DNA from: Asanoa ishikariensis
GTDB taxonomy: Bacteria > Actinomycetota > Actinomycetes > Mycobacteriales > Micromonosporaceae
NCBI RefSeq assembly: GCF_900107455.1
Contig: NZ_FNQB01000004.1
Location: 754,193-818,192 of the forward strand
Direction of reading: 5' to 3'
Length of the DNA stretch: 64,000 nucleotides
Under the pieces are notes generated by a model, which worked only from the letters and a program-made list of their open reading frames with translations, was not told where the DNA came from and made no database searches. Positions 1 through 6,633 of the stretch are shown in pieces. A program made the position numbers and the translations under genes. Within the stretch, counting starts at the first letter, position 1. Each line of letters starts with the position of its first letter.

Positions 1-121
1 TGCGCCAGAACCGGTCGCGGACCGCGAAGTAGATCCGGGACACCACCTCCTGGTCGCCGTAACGGATCGTGCGCAGGTCGAGTCCGTCTCCCCGGTCGGC
101 CCGCGTCGTGAACCGCGCCAC
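1..121 (-). CDS. Unrecognised protein, N-terminus only (cut by window edge)
   Basis: Only the first 40 codons are inside the window. The frame starts with GTG at 121, two bases beyond the stop of the sugar permease, so it is almost certainly the next gene of that transporter operon. The visible N-terminus includes GDQEVVSRIYFAVRDRFW. Openings of the type EVVxRIYxAVRD resemble proteins I associate with sugar-acid catabolic clusters (for example D-apionate-lactonase-like proteins), but 40 residues cannot settle this and I do not assign a function. The operon position suggests a role in metabolising the imported sugar. Confidence 0.55.
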   Translation of the reverse strand, partial: MARFTTRADRGDGLDLRTIRYGDQEVVSRIYFAVRDRFWR

Positions 122-123
122 CC

Positions 124-1032
124 TCAGCCTTTCAGCGCGCCCTGGACCAGCGCGCTCTCCATGCGGCGGTTGAGCACCGCGTAGACGACGAACACCGGCA
201 GCACCGAGATCAGCGTGCCGGCGCAGACCAGGGCGTAGTCGGTGATGCCCTGGTTGCCCTGGAGCGTCGGCAGTGCGACCTGCACCGTGCGGACCTTGGC
301 GTTCGCGCCGACGATGACCAGCGTGTAGAGGTAGTCGTTCCAGAACGAGATGAAGTTGAGGATCGAGATGGTGGCGATGCCGGGCATCGTCAGCGGCAGG
401 TAGATGCTGCGCAGCACCCGGAACCGGCCGGCGCCGTCGATCGTCGCGCTCTCCTCGAGCTCCTGCGGCACCGTACGCATGAACTGGGTCAGCAGGATCA
501 CCGCGAGCGGCTGGGCCGACGCCGGCAGGTAGAGGATCATGAATTCGCGGGTGTGGAACAGGTCGAGCTGGATGGCCAGCAGCAGGGTCGGGACCAGCGC
601 GGCGAAACCGGGGATCAGGAAGCCCAGCGCGTAGATCCGCTCGAACACCGTGGCGATCCGGCCCTGTGAACGGGCCAGCGCGTACGCGGCGGGAATCGCG
701 ATGACCAGGGTCACCGCCAGCGACGCGGCCGTGATGTAGAGCGAGTTGAGCATCGCGTCGCCCAGGTTGAGCAGGTCCCAGACCCGGGTCAGGTTGTCGA
801 AGCCAGAGGAGAACGTCGGGGCGAACGGCGCGTCCACGGCGTCGAGCTGTGACTTGAAGGCCGAGATGAACAGCCAGTAGAGCGGCAGCACCAGCGTGGC
901 CGCGTAGACGAGCACGAGCGCGTAGGAACCGACGAGCCCAGGCGTGAACCGGCTGGGACGCTTGCGCCGCGGTGCGCGTACCACCGGGCGCGCCGGCTGG
1001 TTGTCCACTGTGGTCGATGTCGCGACAGCCAT
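124..1032 (-). CDS. Carbohydrate ABC transporter permease (MalG-type)
   Basis: Inner-membrane subunit of a sugar importer, 302 aa. The chosen ATG at 1032 gives an N-terminus MAVATSTTVDNQ and shares one base with the stop of the upstream permease (TGATG), so the two are translationally coupled; the longer open frame upstream is a shadow. About six hydrophobic segments are visible. The EAA loop reads EESATIDGAGRFRVLRSIYLP at roughly residues 185-205, the segment that contacts the ATPase. A basic cytoplasmic N-tail (APRRKRPSR) precedes TM1. No ATPase gene is present in the cluster, so a shared MsiK-like ATPase encoded elsewhere is likely, as is usual for actinomycete sugar importers. Confidence 0.93.
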   Translation of the reverse strand: MAVATSTTVDNQPARPVVRAPRRKRPSRFTPGLVGSYALVLVYAATLVLPLYWLFISAFKSQLDAVDAPFAPTFSSGFDNLTRVWDLLNLGDAMLNSLYITAASLAVTLVIAIPAAYALARSQGRIATVFERIYALGFLIPGFAALVPTLLLAIQLDLFHTREFMILYLPASAQPLAVILLTQFMRTVPQELEESATIDGAGRFRVLRSIYLPLTMPGIATISILNFISFWNDYLYTLVIVGANAKVRTVQVALPTLQGNQGITDYALVCAGTLISVLPVFVVYAVLNRRMESALVQGALKG

Positions 1033-1955
1033 CAGTACCTCGCCCGGAAGACTCGCCGGATGATGACGAGCCCGACGATGCCGAGCACGAAGAGCACGAG
1101 CCCGATGGTCTGGCTGTAGCCGACCTCGGGGGAGCGGAAGCCGAACCGGTAGACCAGCCAGGCCAGTGTCGAGGTCGCCTCGCCGGGTCCGCCGCGGGTC
1201 AGCAGCAGCACCATGCCGGCCGAGCCGAACAGCGTCCAGAGATACTGCAGCATGGTCAGCACGCCGAAGTAGTCCCGGGTGATCGGGTACGCGACCCGCC
1301 ACATCTTCTGCCAGTGGTTGGCGCCGTCGAGCTCGGCGGCCGCGTAGATCTCGTCGTCGATCGCCGACAGCCGCGCGGCGAACAGGATGCCGGTTAAGCC
1401 GAGGCCGGACCAGATGGTGACCAGGATCAGCGACGGCATCGCCCAGGTCGGGTCGGCCAGCCAGGCGGTGGCGTGCGCGCCCAGGCCGACCTGGTCGAGC
1501 GCCGAGTTGACCAGCCCCGTCGGGCCGAGCACGGCGACGAACAGCATGCCCATCGCGGAGAGCGAGATGAGCGCCGGCACGAACATGATGACCCGCAGGA
1601 TGCGGTGGCCGGGCAGCTTGAGGTTGAGGAAGTACCCGAGCATGAACGCGCCGACCATGATGACCGGCAGCGAGACGGCCAGGTGGACGGCCGTGTTCTT
1701 CAGCGCGGTGAGCACCCGCTCGTCGTCGAGCAGCCGGGTGACGTTGTCGGCGCCGTTGAACGAGGCCGGTGCGGCCAGCCCGGCCCAGTCCATGAAGGCG
1801 ACGACGAACATCGCCACCAGCGGGCCGATGGTGAACAGGACGTACCAGACCACGGAGGGCAGGGCGAAGACGATCAGCCCGCGGTCCCGCGTACGAGCGC
1901 GTTTCTTGCCGCCGCCGGGACGGGCGACGACGGGTGAGTCGAGGATGGCGGTCAT
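1032..1955 (-). CDS. Carbohydrate ABC transporter permease (MalF-type)
   Basis: First permease of the sugar importer, 307 aa, partner of the MalG-type permease that follows. A basic N-terminus (GGGKKRARTRDR) precedes TM1, a hydrophobic segment with VWYVLFTIGPLVAMFVVAF. The EAA-type loop AAELDGANHWQKMWRVAYP lies at about residues 207-225. About six membrane segments are visible, the usual number for CUT1-family permeases. It lies 55 bases downstream of the binding-protein gene and overlaps the next permease by one base, so binding protein and both permeases should form one transcript. Confidence 0.93.
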   Translation of the reverse strand: MTAILDSPVVARPGGGKKRARTRDRGLIVFALPSVVWYVLFTIGPLVAMFVVAFMDWAGLAAPASFNGADNVTRLLDDERVLTALKNTAVHLAVSLPVIMVGAFMLGYFLNLKLPGHRILRVIMFVPALISLSAMGMLFVAVLGPTGLVNSALDQVGLGAHATAWLADPTWAMPSLILVTIWSGLGLTGILFAARLSAIDDEIYAAAELDGANHWQKMWRVAYPITRDYFGVLTMLQYLWTLFGSAGMVLLLTRGGPGEATSTLAWLVYRFGFRSPEVGYSQTIGLVLFVLGIVGLVIIRRVFRARY

Positions 1956-2010
1956 CTACGGCCTTCCGCGTCATGGCGGCCCGCCCGGAGCACCGGGCGG
2001 GCCGCTCCGA

Positions 2011-3300
2011 TCACTTCTGGTAGAGCTTGTCGAGTGTCTTGCAGAACTCGGCTCCGGTCTGGCCCTTCTTGCCGAGGAAGGCACTGCCGGCCGGCGCGTA
2101 GTCGGTGCCGGACGGGATGTAGGAGTCCGGCAGCACCAGGTAGTCGACCTTCGGGGCGAGCTCGTTGCCCTTGACCACCAGCGGCTGGGTCGAGGTGACG
2201 CTGCCGAGGATGTCGTTCTTCACGCTCATGATCTGCGAGCCCTCGGACACCCAGCCCTGCAGTGTCGTCTGCTCGTACATGAACTTGATGAACTTCTCGA
2301 CCGAGGCGATCTTCTTCTCACCGTTGGGGGAGAGGAAGAAGCCGTTGGAGTGCCCCTGGAACGCGGTGGGCTTGGTGTACGCGCCCCCGGAGGACACCGG
2401 GAAGCCGGCGAGCTCGGTCGCGGACGCGATGGCCGGCGGCGCCTCGGTGTAGCTCCACGACCCGGACGGCATCATGGCCGCCTTGCCGTTGAAGTATGCC
2501 GAGGTCATCTGGTCGGCGGTGTAGCCCTGCACGTTGTCGACGAAGACGCCGGAGTCGCGCAGCTTGCCGAGCAGGTCGAGGCCCTGGACCGCGCCGGGGC
2601 TCGCGCAGTAGCCGCCCTTGGCGAAGATCTGCTTGGCCTCATCGGGCCGCACGAACTGCTGGACCATCCAGGTGATGAAGTTCTGCACCGGCCACTCGGC
2701 GCCGCCGAGCACCATCGGCGGGATCTTCGCCGCGCGCAGCTTGGCGGAGGCCGCGACCAGGTCGTCGACGGTCGCCGGCACCTGCGTGACGCCGGCCTGC
2801 TTGAGCAGGTCGGTGTTGTACCAGACGGGCCAGTTGAAGCTGGTGTAGGGGAAGCCGGCCACCTGGTTGTCGGCCTGGGTCCAGAAGGTCATCGCCTCGG
2901 GGACGATCTTGTCGGTCAGGCCCCATTCGTCGAGGTACTTCTTGACGTCGACGACCTGGCCCTGCGGCAGCCAGTCGCTGGTGTCCGGGGTCAGGTTGAG
3001 GATGACCAGGTCGCGCTCCTCGTCGGCCAGCTTCGAGGCCTCGTAGTTGTTCGCGATGTCGGTGGTGTTGGCCTCCTCCACGTCGATCGCGATGCCGGTC
3101 TGCGCGGTGAAGTCCTTGGCCAGCTTGTTGAAGTGGTCGCCGGTCGCGTTGCCCGTGGTGAACGACGACAGGATGGTCAGTGTCTGCGTGTCGGTCTCGG
3201 CGGCGTCGTCGCCCGAGCAGGCGGTCAGCGCGCCGGCCGCGAGCGACGCGGTGGCGAGCAACGCCGCCAGCCGGAGCCGCCGGTGGGTGGAACGAATCAT
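2011..3300 (-). CDS. Extracellular sugar-binding lipoprotein of the ABC importer
   Basis: Solute-binding protein of family 1 type, 429 aa, captures sugar outside the membrane and delivers it to the two permeases encoded downstream. Residues 1-28 form a lipoprotein signal: basic start, hydrophobic stretch, lipobox L-T-A-C with Cys28 as the lipidated residue, then a Ser/Asp/Thr-rich linker. The body (QTLTILSSFTTGNATGDHFN, then the QxVAGFPYTSFNWPVWYN region) is typical of oligosaccharide-binding proteins. The ATG at 3300 is preceded by GAGGAG at good spacing. Its own promoter and a LacI operator lie just upstream, between it and the repressor gene. The substrate cannot be read from sequence. Confidence 0.93.
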   Translation of the reverse strand: MIRSTHRRLRLAALLATASLAAGALTACSGDDAAETDTQTLTILSSFTTGNATGDHFNKLAKDFTAQTGIAIDVEEANTTDIANNYEASKLADEERDLVILNLTPDTSDWLPQGQVVDVKKYLDEWGLTDKIVPEAMTFWTQADNQVAGFPYTSFNWPVWYNTDLLKQAGVTQVPATVDDLVAASAKLRAAKIPPMVLGGAEWPVQNFITWMVQQFVRPDEAKQIFAKGGYCASPGAVQGLDLLGKLRDSGVFVDNVQGYTADQMTSAYFNGKAAMMPSGSWSYTEAPPAIASATELAGFPVSSGGAYTKPTAFQGHSNGFFLSPNGEKKIASVEKFIKFMYEQTTLQGWVSEGSQIMSVKNDILGSVTSTQPLVVKGNELAPKVDYLVLPDSYIPSGTDYAPAGSAFLGKKGQTGAEFCKTLDKLYQK

Positions 3301-3359
3301 GTGGACACTCCTCGGTACGGCGAACGAAGGGGAGTGGGGGGAACGGGGTCCGGTGTCGC

Positions 3360-3407
3360 CTGAACCGGTTCAGACAGATAGTCGTCCGCTGCCCGGCCAG
3401 GTGTCAA
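3360..3407 (-). promoter_or_regulatory. Promoter with LacI operator upstream of the sugar-binding protein
   Basis: Reading the minus strand, a perfect -35 TTGACA (3407-3402) is followed after 18 bases by a weak -10 GACTAT (3383-3378). The palindrome CTGAACCGGTTCAG (3360-3373) would cover the transcription start. The same 12-bp core TGAACCGGTTCA occurs three more times in the window, always next to sugar genes. Assignment to the neighbouring LacI protein is inference from position and symmetry; the central CG of LacI-type operators fits. Confidence 0.75.
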
Positions 3408-3439
3408 GGAAGAAGTTGCGCCGACGTTGCAGAAAGGTG

Positions 3440-4480
3440 TCAGGCGGAGGCGGGGCCGCTCGACTCGCGCGGCACGAAGCGTGGGTTGGGCATCCACACC
3501 GGCTCGACGAACTCCTGCCCGCCGATCGCCTCCAGCAGCAGGGTGGCGGCCACCTTGCCATCGTCGAACGGGTGCTGTGTGACGGTCGACAGGGCCGGGT
3601 GCAGGTACTGCGAGATGGTGATGTCGTCCCAGCCCACGATCGAGATGTCGGTCGGCACGCGCAGGCCGCGCGAGAACGCGGCGCTCATCCCGGCCACGGC
3701 CATCAGGTCGTTGGAGTAGACGATCGCGGTCGGCCGCGGGTCGGCGTCGAGCAACGCGGCGGTGGCCGCACGCCCGCCGGCCGCGGTGTAGTCACTCTCG
3801 ATCCACCGGGACGCGTCGATGCCGTGTTCCCTGAACCGCTTCTGGTAGAGCTCGCGACGCAGCCGGGCGGGCGCGTTGGTCTGCGGACCGACCACCTGTG
3901 CGACCCGGCGGTGGCCCTGGTCGACGAGGTGCTTGACGACGTCGGTGATCGCTTCGCTCTCGTCGTAGACCAGCACCGGCATGGTGGTGCGCTCGGGCGG
4001 CCAGCCGAGGCTGACGAAGGCCAGCCCGGCCTCGCGGACCAGCGCGAACCGCGGGTCGTCCTGGCGCAGGTCGACGATCACCATGCCGTCGACCCGGCCG
4101 TCGTGGGCCAGCCGCAGATAGGCCTCGCGTTCCGCCTCGGTGCTCTCGACCACCTCGGTCACCAGCGAGTAGCGCGAGTGGGACAACACGCTCTGCAGGC
4201 CGGCCATCAGGCTCGTGTAGTACTGGTCGCTGGCCAGCGCCTCGGGCGACTTCTCGAAGACCAGGCCGATGGCGTACGCCCGGGACACGGACAGCGCGCG
4301 CGCCGGCAGGCTGGGCGTCCAGCCCAGCTCCCGCGCCTTCGCGACGATCCGCTCGCGGGTCTCCTCGCGCACGCCCGGTCGGTTGTTGAGCGCGTACGAG
4401 ACCAGGGTCTTGCTCACTCCGGCGGCCGCCGCGACATCACTGATCCGAACGGTCCGTCGCCGGCCCGAGGCTTCCTTCAT
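3440..4480 (-). CDS. LacI-family transcriptional repressor
   Basis: Sugar-responsive DNA-binding regulator, 346 aa, usual LacI/GalR length. The N-terminal helix-turn-helix and hinge occupy about residues 12-65 (RISDVAAAAGVSKTLVSYAL, then LNNRPGVREETRERI). A periplasmic-binding-protein-like effector domain follows, with GYSLVT-type and WDDITISQYL segments near the C-terminus. It lies 49 bases downstream of the dehydratase gene on the same strand, so it is probably co-transcribed with the catabolic genes, while the importer downstream has its own operator-controlled promoter. Likely to bind the four TGAACCGGTTCA sites, including that of its own operon at 6566. The inducer is unknown. Confidence 0.92.
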   Translation of the reverse strand: MKEASGRRRTVRISDVAAAAGVSKTLVSYALNNRPGVREETRERIVAKARELGWTPSLPARALSVSRAYAIGLVFEKSPEALASDQYYTSLMAGLQSVLSHSRYSLVTEVVESTEAEREAYLRLAHDGRVDGMVIVDLRQDDPRFALVREAGLAFVSLGWPPERTTMPVLVYDESEAITDVVKHLVDQGHRRVAQVVGPQTNAPARLRRELYQKRFREHGIDASRWIESDYTAAGGRAATAALLDADPRPTAIVYSNDLMAVAGMSAAFSRGLRVPTDISIVGWDDITISQYLHPALSTVTQHPFDDGKVAATLLLEAIGGQEFVEPVWMPNPRFVPRESSGPASA

Positions 4481-4529
4481 GGACGTTCGCTTTCTCGATT
4501 GGTCGACCTGAATGCTAAGGGTTGCCCGG

Positions 4530-5678
4530 TCACCATTCGGCGAACCCGCCGTCCCGATATCGCCACTGCGGGTTACCGACAGGTATGCCCGGTTCGCCTG
4601 CCGCCGCGCGGACCCTGTCCTCGTCGACCTCGATGCCCAGGCCCGGCCCGGTGAGGCGCGGCAGGTGCCCGTCGACCGCGACCAGCACCTCGGGGTTGCG
4701 CAGGATCGCCAGGTCCGGCGAGGTGGCCGCGTTCAGGTCGATGACGTGCTCCTGGGCGAAGAAGTTGGGCACGGCCAGGTCGAGCTGGACGCAGGCAGCC
4801 AGCGCCACGGGTCCGAGTGGGCAGTGCGGCGCCAACTGCACGTCGTACGACTCGGCCATGGTCGCGATCCGGAACACCTCGGTGATCCCGCCCGCGTGGG
4901 CCGGGTCCGGCTGGGCGATCGCGATGCCGGCCTCGAGCACGGGCACGAACTCCTCCCGCCCGAACAGCCGCTCGCCGGTCGCGATGGGCACGGACGTGCC
5001 GGCGGTGAGCTGCCCGATCAACCGTGAGTGCTCGGGCCGCAAGGGCTCCTCGAGGAATGCCGGCGCGGTGTGGGCGACCGCGTCGGCCAGCCGGCGGGCC
5101 TGGTGCACGGAGACCCGGCCGTGCAGGTCGATGCCGAAGTCCGCGGCGTCGCCGATCGCCTCTCGCAGGGCGGCCAGGTCGTCGGCGAACCGCGCGGTCA
5201 TCGCGGGGGAGTCGAGGAACCCGACCGGCCCGGCGACGGACGCCTTGACGAGCGTGTAGCCGTTCTTCACCAGCGTGCGTGCGCGCTCGGGGTTGCCGGT
5301 GCGCTCCGGTGTGCCCCAGGCGTGCGTGTAGAGCCGCACCCGGTCCCGGCACGGGCCGCCCAGCAACACGTGCACGGGCGCGTCGAAGAACCTGCCGCGG
5401 AGGTCCCACAGCGCCATGTCCAAGCCCGCGACCGCGCTGGAGAGCACGGCGCCGCCGCGGTAGAAGCCGCCCCGGGTCAGCCGCTGCCAGTGCGCGGTGA
5501 CCGGCAGCGGGTCCTCGCCGACCAGGTGCCCGCTGAGCTCGTGGACGGCGGCGGCGACCGTGCCGGGCCGGTGCTCCAGCGAGGCGTCGCCCCAGCCGAC
5601 CAGGCCTTCGTCGGTGCCGACCCGCACGAGCACCTGCCGTTCGCCGAGCACGAACGTCTCGACGGTGGTGATCCGCAT
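4530..5678 (-). CDS. Mandelate racemase/enolase-superfamily sugar-acid dehydratase
   Basis: 382 aa, the size of acid-sugar dehydratases related to D-galactonate dehydratase. Expected action: Mg-assisted removal of water from an aldonic or uronic acid to a 2-keto-3-deoxy acid in the cytoplasm. N-terminal capping domain, then a barrel with metal ligands that I place at Asp184 (GIDLHGRV), Glu210 (FLEEP) and Glu236 (ATGERLF); His186 follows the first ligand, as in galactonate dehydratase, and His285 in APHCPLGP is the probable catalytic base. The ATG lies one base after the stop of the dehydrogenase gene. Exact substrate cannot be decided; a galactonate- or glucarate-like acid fits the pairing with an NAD-dependent sugar dehydrogenase. 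Confidence 0.88.
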   Translation of the reverse strand: MRITTVETFVLGERQVLVRVGTDEGLVGWGDASLEHRPGTVAAAVHELSGHLVGEDPLPVTAHWQRLTRGGFYRGGAVLSSAVAGLDMALWDLRGRFFDAPVHVLLGGPCRDRVRLYTHAWGTPERTGNPERARTLVKNGYTLVKASVAGPVGFLDSPAMTARFADDLAALREAIGDAADFGIDLHGRVSVHQARRLADAVAHTAPAFLEEPLRPEHSRLIGQLTAGTSVPIATGERLFGREEFVPVLEAGIAIAQPDPAHAGGITEVFRIATMAESYDVQLAPHCPLGPVALAACVQLDLAVPNFFAQEHVIDLNAATSPDLAILRNPEVLVAVDGHLPRLTGPGLGIEVDEDRVRAAAGEPGIPVGNPQWRYRDGGFAEW

Positions 5679-5679
5679 G

Positions 5680-6471
5680 TCAGTCCTCCCCGTGGCGCGG
5701 TGTGAAGCCGAGCAGCTCGCGCGCCCGGGTGGTGTCGATGGGCGCGGTGCGCCCCGGGAACCTCTCGGTTCTCGGCACCTTGGGCGCGTGCCGCGCCAGC
5801 AGTTCCTCGGTCGGCGCGTCCTGGAACGTGGTCGTCGCCGCGACGTGCACCACTTGGGCGCCGTCGCACGGCACGGTCAGGGCCAGCCGGAACGCCTCCG
5901 CGCCGTCGCGGACGTCGAGCCAGCCCCAGCCGTCGCCCCGGCCGCTTGCGGCGTTCTCGGCGGCCCAGGCGCGCAGTCCGGCCCGGTTGGCCTCCGAGAT
6001 CATCAGCGGCAGCCGCAGGGCGAAGCCGGCCGCGCCGAACCGGCGACAGACGGCCCGCAGGGTCAGCTCGTCGACCTGTTTGGACAGCGAGTACGGGTCG
6101 GCCACGTCCGCCGGCGCCGTCTCGTCGATCGGATAGCGCGCGGGCGGCGGTGCGTGCGGGTTCATGATGAGGCCGGTCGCGTTGACGCTGCCGGCGACCA
6201 CGAACCGTCGGACACCGAGCTCGGCGGCCGTCCACAGCACGGTGAACGTGGCGAGCGCGTTGTTGCCGAACACCTCGTCGGCCGGGTGGTGGAACGGGCT
6301 CGGGATCGCCGCGAGGTGGGCGACCCCGTCGACGCACTCGGCGGCTTCGGCGACCGCGGCCCGGTCGCGCGCGTCTCCGCGCAGCAGGGTGACGTCGTGG
6401 CCGTGCGCGCGCAGGTGGTCGACCACCGCCGTGCCGACCAGCCCTTCGCCGCCGGTGACCAGGACTCTCAC
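5680..6471 (-). CDS. NAD-dependent epimerase/dehydratase-family sugar dehydrogenase
   Basis: 263 aa Rossmann-fold extended-SDR protein. The nucleotide-binding motif GGEGLVG is at residues 7-13, Ser95 lies in AGSVNATG, and the catalytic pair is Tyr127 and Lys131 (YSLSK). Length and single-domain form resemble uronate dehydrogenases as much as NDP-sugar epimerases. Next to an acid-sugar dehydratase, an oxidative route (sugar to lactone or acid, then dehydration) is the more likely role. Start is GTG at 6471, which overlaps the stop of a 28-residue ORF by four bases (GTGA), so translation probably depends on that ORF. Confidence 0.85.
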   Translation of the reverse strand: MRVLVTGGEGLVGTAVVDHLRAHGHDVTLLRGDARDRAAVAEAAECVDGVAHLAAIPSPFHHPADEVFGNNALATFTVLWTAAELGVRRFVVAGSVNATGLIMNPHAPPPARYPIDETAPADVADPYSLSKQVDELTLRAVCRRFGAAGFALRLPLMISEANRAGLRAWAAENAASGRGDGWGWLDVRDGAEAFRLALTVPCDGAQVVHVAATTTFQDAPTEELLARHAPKVPRTERFPGRTAPIDTTRARELLGFTPRHGED

Positions 6472-6554
6472 GCCCGTGTCCGTTCGGCGACGACCGGCTC
6501 GCGGGCGTGCAGGATCGGGATCGCGGCGACTTGGACGGCGGTCAGACGGGACAT
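6468..6554 (-). CDS. 28-residue ORF translationally coupled to the sugar dehydrogenase
   Basis: ATG at 6554 has a well-placed GGAG (6564-6561, six bases away). The frame begins MSRLTAVQVAAIPIL, ends VVAERTRA and stops in a GTGA overlap with the next gene. It lies directly downstream of the LacI operator, so it would be the first translated unit of the catabolic operon. The opening faintly recalls the first strand of enolase-superfamily proteins (MSxITAVxV), so it may be a remnant of a deleted dehydratase that is now kept as a leader cistron, or a true leader peptide. No known family is recognised. Confidence 0.5.
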   Translation of the reverse strand: MSRLTAVQVAAIPILHAREPVVAERTRA

Positions 6555-6565
6555 GGGTGGCTCCT

Positions 6566-6577
6566 TGAACCGGTTCA
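6566..6577. promoter_or_regulatory. LacI operator between the divergent dehydrogenase operon and GH3 gene
   Basis: Perfect 12-bp palindrome TGAACCGGTTCA in the 79-base divergent region. It lies next to the Shine-Dalgarno of the minus-strand mini-ORF. A near-palindromic GATAGGCTATC at 6589-6599 offers -10-like hexamers on both strands (TAGGCT on plus, TAGCCT on minus), so the site could control both directions. Same sequence as at 3361, 12590 and 12666. Confidence 0.72.
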
Positions 6578-6633
6578 CGGCAAGCTCGGATAGGCTATCG
6601 CGATCTCCTGCCGAAACGTTAGGGAGGACCTCG

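Noticed and set aside
1387-3363. 658-codon plus-strand open frame
   Set aside because: Runs antisense to the sugar permease and binding-protein genes; composition is Arg/Ala/Gly/Val-biased shadow sequence without motifs.
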